DNA from: Pseudomonas sp. LB-090624
GTDB lineage: Bacteria > Pseudomonadota > Gammaproteobacteria > Pseudomonadales > Pseudomonadaceae
Direction of reading: 5' to 3'
DNA: 64,000 nt
Assembly (NCBI RefSeq): GCF_003205205.1
Contig: NZ_QJRL01000002.1
Location: forward strand, 340,695-404,694
The position numbers and the translations under genes are program-made. Under the pieces are notes generated by a model. That model had not been told where the DNA came from. It was given only the letters and a program-made list of their open reading frames with translations, and did no database searches. This document shows positions 43,708 to 52,452 of this stretch, one piece after another (position 1 is the first letter of the stretch; each line of letters starts with the position of its first letter).

Positions 43708-45068
43708 GAGGGTGTCAGAAATTTTGTGTTCGGGCATAACATGAGTAAGAGGTGCATGTATGCCAACCAAAAAGAAACCCTTGCGTGACCTGCCCAAAAT
43801 CCCCAAAGAGCTGCTGGAGCAGTTCGGTGAGGGCCTGATGACTGCAGAAGCTATCGAGGATGCCTCTGCGGCGTTCAAGAAGGCCCTGATCGAGCGCGCC
43901 CTGAGTGCCGAGCTTGGCCACCACTTGGGCTATCCGCCGGGCGCGCAGCGCCCAGAGGATGAAACCAACCAGCGTAACGGCAAGAGTGGCAAGACGGTTT
44001 TGACCGGCGATGGCCCGCTGCGGCTGGAAATTCCCCGTGATCGAGACGGCAGTTTTGCGCCTATTCTGATCCCCAAGCATGAGCGGCGGTATACCGGTTT
44101 CGATGACAAGATCATCGCCATGTACGCCCGTGGAATGACGGTCAGAGAGATCCGAGCCTTTTTGTCCGAGCAGTATGGAACCGACGTTTCACCCGATTTC
44201 ATCAGCTCTGTGACAGACGAGGTCATGGAAGAGATTGGCGCGTGGCAACAGCGGCCACTGGAGCCGATGTACCCGGTCATTTTCTTCGATGCGCTGCGGG
44301 TGAAGATCCGCGAAGAGGGCCTGGTGCGCAACAAGGCCATTTACCTGGCCCTGGGCGTTCTCCCCGACGGGACGCGGGATATCCTGGGCATCTGGATCGA
44401 GAACACCGAGGGTGCGAAGTTCTGGATGAAGGTCTTTAACGATCTCAAGACGCGCGGTGTCGAAGATGTGCTGATTGCCGTGACCGATGGCCTCAAAGGT
44501 ATGCCAGAGGCTCTCAGTACCGTGTTTCCAGAGACGACATTGCAAACGTGCATCGTGCACCTGATCCGCAACAGCCTCGACTACGCGGCCTGGGACAAGC
44601 GACGGGCTCTGGCCAAGGAGCTGAAACCGATTTGCCAAGCCATCAATGCCGAAGCAGCTGAGCAAGCGCTCGATGAGTTTGAGAACGGGCCGTGGGGAGA
44701 GAAATATCCGACGGTGGTGGCTGCCTGGAGGCGCGCCTGGGATCGAGTGATTCCATTTTTCGTCTTCCCACCGGCCATCAGGAAGGTGATTTACACCACC
44801 AACGCCATTGAGAGCATCAACACCCAGCTACGCAAGGTCATCAAGACTCGCGGGCATTTCCCGAATGATGACGCAGCGACCGAACTGATTTGGCTGGGAC
44901 TGCGCAACATAACAGCCAATTGGGGGAAACCGGCCCATGATTGGAAAAGCGCGATGAATCAATTTGCGATTCTGTACGGAGATCGGTTCATCAGGCCAAC
45001 CTGGTGAAATCAAGGCCTGCCTGACGGCAGGCCGTTACCGGCCTGCACACAAAAAATCTGACACTTCC
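43708..45068 (+). mobile_element. IS256-family insertion sequence
   Basis: The left end GAGGGTGTCAGAAATTTTG and the inverted right end (reverse complement GGAAGTGTCAGATTTTTTG) share GTGTCAGA and TTTTGTGT, giving imperfect terminal repeats of about 26 bp. One transposase gene lies inside. The left boundary is fixed by the loss of match to the orphan cassette after ACATTACTT. No target-site duplication is visible and the right flank is not Rhs, so sequence next to the element was probably deleted. A hairpin GGCCTGCC/GGCAGGCC follows the transposase stop. Confidence 0.85.
43760..45007 (+). CDS. IS256-family transposase
   Basis: 415 residues, full length. DDE residues lie in VIFFDALRVKIR (D), AVTDGLKGMPEAL (D) and YTTNAIESINTQLRK (E). 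The C-x2-H region LQTCIVHLIRNSLDY typical of the family is present. It has no frameshift, so the element could be active. Confidence 0.95.
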   Translation: MPTKKKPLRDLPKIPKELLEQFGEGLMTAEAIEDASAAFKKALIERALSAELGHHLGYPPGAQRPEDETNQRNGKSGKTVLTGDGPLRLEIPRDRDGSFAPILIPKHERRYTGFDDKIIAMYARGMTVREIRAFLSEQYGTDVSPDFISSVTDEVMEEIGAWQQRPLEPMYPVIFFDALRVKIREEGLVRNKAIYLALGVLPDGTRDILGIWIENTEGAKFWMKVFNDLKTRGVEDVLIAVTDGLKGMPEALSTVFPETTLQTCIVHLIRNSLDYAAWDKRRALAKELKPICQAINAEAAEQALDEFENGPWGEKYPTVVAAWRRAWDRVIPFFVFPPAIRKVIYTTNAIESINTQLRKVIKTRGHFPNDDAATELIWLGLRNITANWGKPAHDWKSAMNQFAILYGDRFIRPTW

Positions 45069-45086
45069 TACGAATCTGGGCGGTGA

Positions 45087-45476
45087 TCATTTCTTTATAA
45101 TGAAATAACCCACCCCCCCCCAGACTGATGAGATCAGGATCAGCCAAAGAGCTGCCCCTAATTTTCGCCTCAACTTGGGCGGAAACCTTTCAAGTTCCGC
45201 CTCGTCCAACCATCCCAAGCGCAAATGAAGCCAAGGAAATGTAACCAACGCGCTTACCGTGCTCATCAGTAGACATCGAGACCTCAGATTCCCTCCGCCC
45301 CACACGGGCTTCATCTGTTCCAGGTAGGGATTGCTGGTAATCGCTGAAAGAGCGATATCAAAATCCGTCGACAGTGCGATCTGTACATTCATAGCAATGC
45401 CGACAAGGCCGATAATGAAGGGCGCAACTAAGAAAGCTATTCGCAAGTATGGCGACCAGCTATCAAAGTCAATCAT
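45087..45476 (-). CDS. Membrane immunity protein candidate for the PAAR toxin
   Basis: 129 residues with three membrane helices (about 11-32, 66-84 and 108-126). The start overlaps the end of the PAAR gene by 8 bp, the typical effector-immunity coupling. An inner-membrane immunity protein fits a toxin that attacks the inner membrane. The stop is close to the IS right end, but the gene appears intact. Confidence 0.72.
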   Translation of the reverse strand: MIDFDSWSPYLRIAFLVAPFIIGLVGIAMNVQIALSTDFDIALSAITSNPYLEQMKPVWGGGNLRSRCLLMSTVSALVTFPWLHLRLGWLDEAELERFPPKLRRKLGAALWLILISSVWGGVGYFIIKK

Positions 45477-46875
45477 CCATCACCTCATAAATCATTTCAC
45501 CGACCTTCTCGCCAGCTGTGCCAATACCCATAGAGCCTGCCGCAGAGCCGGCGCCAACCAAGACAATCCCGCATACGGGAACACCAAGGCCGCTGGTACC
45601 CACCGCGAAAACACCGCATAGCGCGGCAGCGGCAGCACCTGCGATGTAACCTCCCACCATCCCTCCTCCTAAGCCACCAGCGAAGCTACCCGTTTCGGTG
45701 AATCGGACTTTCCGGCAGTCTTCAGTTTCACCTGCAACACAGACCTCTTGCACTTTCAGATAAGATGACGTAGCCCCCAGCCCAATTGCAGCATACCCAC
45801 CATATTCAAGATACTTGCTCAGCCGCGCCACCTTATCCAGATGCGTTGCATACCCCGGAATCTGCCCCGGCCCGCCCGCGTTCGACCAGTGATGGACTAG
45901 ACTCTTGGTCGAAATATCCAAGCTCTTCCTCAAGCGCTCATAGTTCCCAAGGTTCAACTGTTTGTTCAAAAGTGCTGTTTTCAACTGCCCATCCAGCTGC
46001 TGCAGAAGCCGCCGCCGTTCAGCAAAAAAGCCCGGGCTGTTCAAGTGCCCGTGGCGAACGAACTCCCGCTGGTGCAGTCGCTCGATACTGGTCAGCGTCT
46101 GACTGACCTGCTTCAGGCCTTGCTCCAGCATGTCCTTGCCCACGCCCATGGACAGGCTAGCGTCGCTGAGCAACCCCGCAATCTCGGCCTGATGCTTCAT
46201 CATGAAGTCCGCTTCGGCGAAATCGAGCACCGCCAGCGCACGCCGCGCATGCTGCGCCGCCGCCATCAGCTGGCCTTCCTCGCGGGTGCAGGCGCCACCA
46301 TTGTCAGGGTCACCGATAACGAAGATTTCCCCGGCCTTGAACCCCTGTTCGAACGTAGGGTTGAGCCGCTGCAGCCGGGAAATCGGCAACGTGGCATCGT
46401 GTTCGGCCAATTCCAGCAGTACCTGTGCGAATGACATGCGTCGCGGAATAACGTAGAAGCCAGGCTCCAGGGTACCGGGCATTGCAACGGCAATGGGTTG
46501 GGAGAAACGTTCGGGGTAAATGAGGGTTGAAGGCTCGCCAGCGTGGGTGTTCGGGCGCACTGCAACGGAATGCCTGGACGGCGGTATTTCATTCACCGGT
46601 GCAACAACCCGATTGCTGCCCGGCGAGCAACCACAGAGCACCAGCGCACCGTCCATGGCCACCCGGCGGCCATCGGAAATAACATGCTCCACACCTTCGG
46701 CGACCATTCCCACCTGCCCACAAACAGGGCATGCCGTGGTGTGGTCACCTTCGCGCAGCACCATTCGACCCTCGTCGAGATAGCCGGCATCCGTCGCAAT
46801 ACACACGGCCCCCGTTGTGGTCACATCGCCATCTACCGCCTGACCTTTTCCCTCTAGACTGACGCGCACCTTCAA
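45469..46875 (-). CDS. PAAR-domain T6SS effector with putative pore-forming C-terminus
   Basis: 468 residues. The N-terminal PAAR domain (about 1-95) contains LREGDHTTACPVCGQVG and MDGALVLCGC. A middle domain (about 125-330) includes RMSFAQVLLELAEHDATLPISRLQRLNP (roughly 130-165, reminiscent of LysM-like tail segments), then charged helices. The C-terminus (about 385-460) is a glycine-zipper-like hydrophobic hairpin (FAGGLGGGMVGGYIAGAAAA followed by VPVCGIVLVGAGSAAG). Such C-termini are typical of pore-forming effectors. The 3' neighbour is a three-helix membrane protein. Delivery by VgrG through the PAAR tip is expected. Toxicity is inferred. Confidence 0.8.
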   Translation of the reverse strand: MKVRVSLEGKGQAVDGDVTTTGAVCIATDAGYLDEGRMVLREGDHTTACPVCGQVGMVAEGVEHVISDGRRVAMDGALVLCGCSPGSNRVVAPVNEIPPSRHSVAVRPNTHAGEPSTLIYPERFSQPIAVAMPGTLEPGFYVIPRRMSFAQVLLELAEHDATLPISRLQRLNPTFEQGFKAGEIFVIGDPDNGGACTREEGQLMAAAQHARRALAVLDFAEADFMMKHQAEIAGLLSDASLSMGVGKDMLEQGLKQVSQTLTSIERLHQREFVRHGHLNSPGFFAERRRLLQQLDGQLKTALLNKQLNLGNYERLRKSLDISTKSLVHHWSNAGGPGQIPGYATHLDKVARLSKYLEYGGYAAIGLGATSSYLKVQEVCVAGETEDCRKVRFTETGSFAGGLGGGMVGGYIAGAAAAALCGVFAVGTSGLGVPVCGIVLVGAGSAAGSMGIGTAGEKVGEMIYEVMDD

Positions 46876-46990
46876 GCTCCCTGTGGGTGGATAGGGTTAG
46901 AAACCTATCACCCACAGGGCGGCCTCAAGCGCTTGGAACAGAGAATCAGAAGCCTCCTACAAGTTATCCCGAACTTGCGGTAGCAACCCG

Positions 46991-48220
46991 CTATCGCCCG
47001 CTACGCAGCAAGTCCACCGGCACATACTTGCCAATCTCATACTTGCCAATTGCAGCCCGGTGCACTTCATCCGGCCCGTCGGCCAAGCGCAGGGTGCGCT
47101 GCATGGCATACATGTAGGCCAGCGGGAAATCGCCGCTCACCCCTGCCCCGCCATGCATCTGGATCGCCCGGTCGATTACCTGCAAAGCCACGTTCGGCGC
47201 CACCACCTTGATTTGCGCAATTTCGCTGCGTGCCACCTTGTTGCCGACGGTGTCCATCATGTAAGCCGCTTTCAGCGTCAACAGCCGGGCCATGTCGATT
47301 TCCATCCGCGAGTCGGCGATCTTGTCGATGTTGCCGCCCAGGCGTGCCAGTGGCCGGCCGAACGCCGTGCGCTCAACCGAGCGCTTGCACATCAATTCCA
47401 GCGCACGCTCGGCCATGCCGATCGAACGCATGCAGTGGTGGATACGCCCCGGGCCCAGGCGCCCCTGCGCGATCTCGAAACCACGGCCCTCGCCGAGAAT
47501 CACGTTTTCATAGGGCACCCGCACGTTTTCGAACAGCACTTCAGCATGGCCATGCGGCGCATCGTCGTAGCCGAATACCGGCAACGGGCGGACGATCTTC
47601 ACGCCCGGCGCATCGGTGGGCACCAGGACCATCGAGTGCTGCTGGTGGCGTGGCCCTTCAGGGTCGGACAGGCCCATGAAGATCATGACCTTGCAGCGTG
47701 GGTCGCACGCGCCGGAGGTCCACCACTTGCGGCCATTGATGACCCATTCGTCACCGTCACGCACGGCTGTGGCGGCCATGTTGGTAGCGTCCGAGGAGGC
47801 TACGTCCGGCTCGGTCATGGCGAATGCCGACCGGATCTCCCCACGCAGCAGCGGCTCCAGCCACTGGCGTTTCTGCGCCTCGCTGCCATAACGCACCAGC
47901 ACTTCCATGTTGCCGGTATCCGGCGCCGAGCAGTTGAACGGCTCTGGCCCGAGCAACGAGCGGCCCATGATTTCTGCCAGTGGGGCGTACTCCAGGTTGC
48001 TGAGGCCAGCGCCGTATTCCGACTCGGGCAGAAACAGATTCCACAGCCCTTCGGCGCGGGCCTTGGCCTTGAGCGCTTCCATGATTGCAGTTGGCTGCCA
48101 GCGGTCGCCCTCGGCAACCTGGCGTTCGAACACCGCCTCGGCGGGGTAGACGTAGGTGTCCATGAACGCTGTGACGCGCTCGCGCAGTGCCTGGACCTTG
48201 GGCGAATAGGCGAAATCCAT
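46991..48220 (-). CDS. Acyl-CoA dehydrogenase family protein
   Basis: 409 residues from ATG 48220 ([16 protein letters not shown]), with GAAGGT upstream; a longer frame is rejected. It has the standard ACAD layout: the N-terminal helical domain, [16 protein letters not shown] for FAD contact, [12 protein letters not shown], and the C-terminal [19 protein letters not shown]. It resembles the ACAD10/11-like subgroup. It oxidises an acyl-CoA of unknown chain, probably passing electrons to ETF. It is divergent from a LysR gene with a palindrome between them. Confidence 0.9.
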   Translation of the reverse strand: MDFAYSPKVQALRERVTAFMDTYVYPAEAVFERQVAEGDRWQPTAIMEALKAKARAEGLWNLFLPESEYGAGLSNLEYAPLAEIMGRSLLGPEPFNCSAPDTGNMEVLVRYGSEAQKRQWLEPLLRGEIRSAFAMTEPDVASSDATNMAATAVRDGDEWVINGRKWWTSGACDPRCKVMIFMGLSDPEGPRHQQHSMVLVPTDAPGVKIVRPLPVFGYDDAPHGHAEVLFENVRVPYENVILGEGRGFEIAQGRLGPGRIHHCMRSIGMAERALELMCKRSVERTAFGRPLARLGGNIDKIADSRMEIDMARLLTLKAAYMMDTVGNKVARSEIAQIKVVAPNVALQVIDRAIQMHGGAGVSGDFPLAYMYAMQRTLRLADGPDEVHRAAIGKYEIGKYVPVDLLRSGR

Positions 48221-48316
48221 CGGGGCTACCTTCACGGTTCGGAGTACATGGCCAGAGCCTAGAGCAGCATGGCCCCATCCACCTAGTCTATTTTCCGCGT
48301 GTATAAACATTCATAA

Positions 48317-48331
48317 CCGATATATGATCGG
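48317..48331. promoter_or_regulatory. LysR-type operator candidate
   Basis: CCGAT-ATATG-ATCGG is a perfect interrupted palindrome between the divergent acyl-CoA dehydrogenase and LysR genes, 29 bp before the LysR start. Confidence 0.55.
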
Positions 48332-48359
48332 CTGATAATTCCAACAAAGAGCGGCGCCC

Positions 48360-49286
48360 ATGAACCTCAGCAAGGTCGACCTCAACCTGTTCATCGTGTT
48401 CGATGCGATCTACACCGAAGCCAACCTGACCCGCGCCGGGCAGATCGTCGGCATCACCCAGCCAGCAGTGTCCAACGCCCTGTCGCGGCTGCGCGAAACC
48501 TTCAACGACCCGCTGTTCGTCCGCACTGCGCAAGGCATGGTGCCCACGCCCATGGCGCAGAACATCATCGGCCCGGTGCGCAACGCCCTGGCGCTGCTGC
48601 GCACTTCGGTCCAGGAAAGCCGCATCTTCAACCCGCAACAGGCGAACAAGACCTTCCGCATCAGCATGACCGACCTGACCGAGGCGGTAATCCTGCCGCC
48701 ACTGTTCCAGCGCCTGCGCCGCATGGCCCCAGCGGTGTTGATCGAAAGCTTTCTGTGCAAGCGCCGCGAGACCACCAAGGAACTCGCTGCTGGCCGCCTG
48801 GACTTCGCCATCGACGCCCCCTTGAACACCGACCCGCAAGTACGTCACGTCAAACTGATGCAGGACCGTTACGTGTGTGCCTTGCGCCAGGGTCACCCGC
48901 TGGCCGACAGCAAGCTGACCCTCGACAGCTACCTGGGCATGACCCATATCCATATTTCCAGCCGCCGCAACGGCCTGGGCTATGTCGACCTGGCGTTGGG
49001 CAAGATGGGCGTGCAGCGCAAGGTAGCCCTGCGGTCGCAACACTACCTGATGGCTTCGCAGGTGTTGCAGCAGACTGACATGGCGATGACTGTGCCCGAG
49101 CGATTCGCCCGCCGTCATCAACTGCGTTACCACCCCCTGCCGGTGGAAGTGCCCGCGCTGGAAACCCACCTGTATTGGCATGAAAGTACCGACCAGGACC
49201 CGGCCAACCGCTGGATGCGCGAGCAGATCACCGAGTTGTGCGAGCGTGTGGTGGCCGATGAAGAAAGGGCTGTAGCGCCAGCCTGA
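48360..49286 (+). CDS. LysR-family regulator (NodD-like group)
   Basis: 308 residues. HTH: ANLTRAGQIVGITQPAVSNAL (residues about 21-41), with the NodD-like opening VDLNLFIVFDAIY and DPLFVRTAQGMVPTP. Likely controls the divergent acyl-CoA dehydrogenase and itself. Confidence 0.9.
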   Translation: MNLSKVDLNLFIVFDAIYTEANLTRAGQIVGITQPAVSNALSRLRETFNDPLFVRTAQGMVPTPMAQNIIGPVRNALALLRTSVQESRIFNPQQANKTFRISMTDLTEAVILPPLFQRLRRMAPAVLIESFLCKRRETTKELAAGRLDFAIDAPLNTDPQVRHVKLMQDRYVCALRQGHPLADSKLTLDSYLGMTHIHISSRRNGLGYVDLALGKMGVQRKVALRSQHYLMASQVLQQTDMAMTVPERFARRHQLRYHPLPVEVPALETHLYWHESTDQDPANRWMREQITELCERVVADEERAVAPA

Positions 49287-49325
49287 TCAGGTCAGCGAGG
49301 GGCTGCTTGCATGCCCTGCATCAGA

Positions 49326-49374
49326 GCGAGAAAATATTTCTATCTAAATCACTCACTTTAGAAATATTTTTCGC
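49326..49374. repeat. Long AT-rich inverted repeat
   Basis: AAAATATTTCTA (49331-49342) and TAGAAATATTTT (49359-49370) are perfect 12-bp complements, extendable to 16 pairs with one bulge through GCGA/TCGC. The 16-nt spacer includes part of a smaller inner repeat (CTAAA/TTTAG). A third related stretch (GAAAAATATCTC) lies near 49403-49414. It is an unusually AT-rich island between LysR and the cysteine desulfurase gene. Confidence 0.7.
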
Positions 49375-49469
49375 AGAATCACGGCTCAGAGCTGCTGTAA
49401 GTGAAAAATATCTCTCAAACCGCGGGTACGCTGATTGCATCGATCGCCGACTGACATGGACCCGCCCCA

Positions 49470-50624
49470 ATGCCTAGCGCCCCGCTCTACTTCGACTACG
49501 CCGCCACTACCCCGGTCGACGACCGGGTCATCGAGACCATGCTCGCCTGCCTTGGCAGCCAGGCCAACTTCGGCAACCCGGCATCCAGCGGCCATGCCTT
49601 CGGCCAGGCGGCCCGCGATGCAGTGGAGCATGCCCGCCAGCAAGTGGCCGACCGCGTCGGTGCACAAGCTGCGGACCTGGTGTGGACGTCTGGCGCGACC
49701 GAGTCGAACAATCTGGCGCTCAAGGGCATTGCCCAAGGCGTCGGCCAGCCCGGGCACCTGATCACCAGCCAGCTGGAACACAAGGCAGTGCTCGACACCG
49801 TGGCCGAACTTCAGCGCCAGGGCTGGGCCGTTACCCGCCTGGCACCGGATGCCGCCGGCCTGATCCAGCCAGCTGCCGTACAAGCAGCGTTGCGCGCCGA
49901 CACCCGCCTGGTATCGTTGATGGCGGTCAATAACGAACTGGGCACAGTCACCGATTTTGCCGCGATTGGCGAAAGCGTTCGCGCTCATGGCGCCCTGCTG
50001 CATGTGGATGCGGCGCAAGCCGTTGGCAAGCTGGCGATCGACCTCAGCGCCATGGCTGTGGACCTGATGTCGTTCTCGGCACACAAGGTGTACGGGCCCA
50101 AGGGTATCGGTGCGCTCTATGTGGGGCCACGCGCCCGCGCCTTGATGCGTGCGCAGATACACGGCGGTGGCCATGAACAGGGCCTGCGCTCAGGCACCCT
50201 GGCAACCCACCAGATCGCCGGTATGGGCAGCGCCTTCGCCCTGGCCGGTCAACCCGGCGACAGCGAGCACCTGCGCCTTGCGCAATTGGCCCAGCGCCTG
50301 CGCGAAGGCCTGCTGGCATTACCCGGCGTCACCCTCAATGGCTGCGCTACGCAGCGCATTCCCCATACCCTCAACCTGCGCATCGCCCACACCGGCTTCA
50401 ACAGTGCAGCGCTGGCCAGCGAGCTGGCGTTGTCGACCACCTCGGCGTGTAACTCGGCAAGCAATGCAGCGTCGCATGTGCTGCTGGCGCTGGGGCTGGA
50501 TGAGCACCAGGCACGCAACAGCCTACGCTTGAGCATCGGCCGCTTCAGCACCGACGCCGAAGTAGAAAAGGCGCTTGAAGTGTTCGCCCGGGTGCTGGCA
50601 GCGGCATCGGCAGCACTGTGGTAG
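49470..50624 (+). CDS. Cysteine desulfurase-like aminotransferase class V
   Basis: 384 residues, IscS/NifS-like. PLP lysine in SFSAHKVYGPKG, conserved YFDYAATTP at the start, SGATESNN, VNNELGT, HVDAAQAVGK, and the active-site Cys in STTSACNSAS (IscS has SGSACTS). It lies outside any isc or suf cluster, so it may serve a special sulfur-transfer role. It is convergent with the RES/Xre toxin-antitoxin pair. Confidence 0.88.
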   Translation: MPSAPLYFDYAATTPVDDRVIETMLACLGSQANFGNPASSGHAFGQAARDAVEHARQQVADRVGAQAADLVWTSGATESNNLALKGIAQGVGQPGHLITSQLEHKAVLDTVAELQRQGWAVTRLAPDAAGLIQPAAVQAALRADTRLVSLMAVNNELGTVTDFAAIGESVRAHGALLHVDAAQAVGKLAIDLSAMAVDLMSFSAHKVYGPKGIGALYVGPRARALMRAQIHGGGHEQGLRSGTLATHQIAGMGSAFALAGQPGDSEHLRLAQLAQRLREGLLALPGVTLNGCATQRIPHTLNLRIAHTGFNSAALASELALSTTSACNSASNAASHVLLALGLDEHQARNSLRLSIGRFSTDAEVEKALEVFARVLAAASAALW

Positions 50625-50631
50625 ACACGCG

Positions 50632-51069
50632 TCAGAACAAGCGGCTGTCGGGGGTGAAGTCCTCGACCTGGATCGTCGCGCTCTGCGCCTGCGGGTGCCG
50701 GGGGTTGAACAGGTAATTGGTGGTACTGGGCATGATCGCGCTCGGTACTGGCAACAGCAACGCTGAACAGTCGTCCAGAAAGCGGTTGCCCAGGGCGCGG
50801 GTCAGCTCGGTATGCCCAGACCAGCCAGGCTGCAAGGCAGGCAGCTGCGCTTGCGTAACGGTGTCGGGCAACTCGATGCGGATCAAGCGCATGGTGGTGG
50901 GGAAATCCTCGGGGTCGATCTCCAGGTGCACCAGCACCTCGAGCATGGCCCCCGACGGGCTGGTGGCGGCATACACAACCGGCCGCCCCGCCTGGTGCCA
51001 GCGACCACTGACACGCAAGCCGCCGGTACCGCTCAAGTCTGCATAAGCGCTGATGCGCCATAGAATCAC
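50632..51069 (-). CDS. RES-domain toxin of a RES/Xre toxin-antitoxin pair
   Basis: 145 residues. RES features: WRISAYADLSGTGGLRVSGRWHQAG with the Arg/Gly/Trp pattern, VVYAATSPSGAMLEVLVH with the conserved Ser and Glu, and the C-terminal YLFNPRHPQ. Characterised RES toxins degrade or ADP-ribosylate using NAD+ and cause NAD depletion. The start overlaps the antitoxin stop by 4 bp. Confidence 0.92.
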   Translation of the reverse strand: MILWRISAYADLSGTGGLRVSGRWHQAGRPVVYAATSPSGAMLEVLVHLEIDPEDFPTTMRLIRIELPDTVTQAQLPALQPGWSGHTELTRALGNRFLDDCSALLLPVPSAIMPSTTNYLFNPRHPQAQSATIQVEDFTPDSRLF

Positions 51070-51515
51070 AGACCAAAACCCTCGGCGATCTGCAACAGCA
51101 TCTCTTCGACTTGGGTGGTGCCTTGCTGGGTGGTGAGCATCTGCATCGGCGTCAGCCCCGAGAAGCGCTCCTTGGGCTTGGACAACCAGCGCTTGGCCTT
51201 GCCCGCTTCGCCGAACACGGCCTCGGCCATGGCGGTGATATGCGCCGAGCGGAACAGCCGATCGCTTTCTTCCACGGTAAGCGGTTGGTCGCGTTCGATG
51301 CGGGTTTTCAGGGTACGCAACGGAATGATCTGGTCACGCTCCACGGGGGTGAACACCCCACGCTCGGTCAGTGTCACCAGCCAAGTGGCTGCGAAACCAT
51401 GGGTAATGCGGGTGTGGATTTCAAAGTCACTGGCGAATTCGGGGATTTCCAGCAGCGCCTCGAGGCGCGCCCGGTACGCATGGTAACCGTTGTCGCGAAG
51501 CACTTCGGCAAGCAT
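51066..51515 (-). CDS. Xre/MbcA/ParS-type antitoxin
   Basis: 149 residues from ATG 51515, preceded by GAGGACCTTGCC; an upstream in-frame part is rejected. It has an N-terminal Xre-like helical domain and a C-terminal DUF2384 toxin-binding domain (FGEAGKAKRWLSKPKERFSG, TPMQMLTTQQGTTQVEEMLLQI). It binds and neutralises the RES toxin and normally represses the operon. Confidence 0.9.
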   Translation of the reverse strand: MLAEVLRDNGYHAYRARLEALLEIPEFASDFEIHTRITHGFAATWLVTLTERGVFTPVERDQIIPLRTLKTRIERDQPLTVEESDRLFRSAHITAMAEAVFGEAGKAKRWLSKPKERFSGLTPMQMLTTQQGTTQVEEMLLQIAEGFGL

Positions 51516-51697
51516 GGCAAGGTCCTCATTCGGCGTTTGCCGACAAGTATGCGGCATATGCCGGAGCAATGCCAGCCTGGGACCAGGCACTGCTCCGCGC
51601 TCGACGAGGGGAATGCCTCAGCATTGCACAACCTGGGCGGCGTTGGGACGCGCTGGCCAAGGCCGCGCCCCTCGCCTGGCGATGCGGCCCCAGGAAC

Positions 51698-52351
51698 TCA
51701 CAGGAAGGTGAATACCTGCGTAGCAGGCAACCGCGATTTGCTCAGGCCCGCATTGAAATCGCTCTCACTGCGATACCCCAGGCTGAGCATCACCACGCTG
51801 GTGAACCCACGCTCGCGCAACCCCAGTTCTGCGTCCAGAAGCTTACTGTCAAAACCTTCGATCGGCGTGGCATCCAGCCCGTGCGCTGCCGCACCCAGCA
51901 AGGCCGTACCCAACGCCAGATAAGTCTGCTTCTCCATCCAGTGCTGCACGTCCTTGTAGTCGAAACGGTGCAGGTCCACATAATGGCGACGGCTCTGATT
52001 CTGCGCCGCACGCCCCTGCTCGTCACGGAAACGCCCGTCGGCAGCCTCTTGGTCGAGCACGCTGTTCAGGTGCGCTTCAGTCATCTCGGTGCGGCTGCAA
52101 AACACAATCACATGCGAGGCGTCGAGAATCTTCGGGGTGTTGTAGGCATAGCGTTCGGCTGTGCTCTTGGCCAGGCGGGCCTTCCCTTCAGCGCTGTCGG
52201 CAACAATGAAGTGCCATGGCTGGGAGTTGACCGAAGACGGGCTGTGGCGCAGTTGTTCAAGCAGGGCATCGACAGTGGCCTGAGGAATACGGCGCGAGGC
52301 ATCGTAGGCTTTGGTGGTGTAGCGGCGCTTGGCCAGCGAGACGGTATCCAT
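51698..52351 (-). CDS. nfnB: Oxygen-insensitive NAD(P)H nitroreductase / dihydropteridine reductase (NfsB/NfnB-like)
   Basis: 217 residues from ATG 52351. It is an FMN-dependent nitroreductase: AKRRYTTKAYDASRRIP at the N-terminus, SPSSVNSQPWHFIVA, and GLDATPIEGFDSKLLD with the C-terminal GYRSESDFN. Size and motifs match the NfsB group. It reduces nitro compounds and quinones with NAD(P)H. It is divergent from a LysR gene that is a likely regulator. Confidence 0.88.
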   Translation of the reverse strand: MDTVSLAKRRYTTKAYDASRRIPQATVDALLEQLRHSPSSVNSQPWHFIVADSAEGKARLAKSTAERYAYNTPKILDASHVIVFCSRTEMTEAHLNSVLDQEAADGRFRDEQGRAAQNQSRRHYVDLHRFDYKDVQHWMEKQTYLALGTALLGAAAHGLDATPIEGFDSKLLDAELGLRERGFTSVVMLSLGYRSESDFNAGLSKSRLPATQVFTFL

Positions 52352-52390
52352 GCAACAGCTCCGGTGTGAACGTGGTTTGCCTGGCATCTT

Positions 52391-52424
52391 ATATTTCCCT
52401 ACTAAAAGAAAAAGTGGGAATATT
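52391..52424. promoter_or_regulatory. Inverted repeat between nitroreductase and LysR genes
   Basis: ATATTTCCC (52391-52399) faces GGGAATATT (52416-52424). The two arms are near-complementary with one bulge and suit a LysR operator controlling both divergent genes. Confidence 0.5.
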
Positions 52425-52452
52425 CAGCAACACTTTCATCCCTGGAGTGAAA

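Noticed and set aside
41510..43744. Treating the third Rhs segment as an intact gene
   Set aside because: It starts at an internal GTG, lacks PAAR and the toxin tip, and its stop lies within the insertion sequence.
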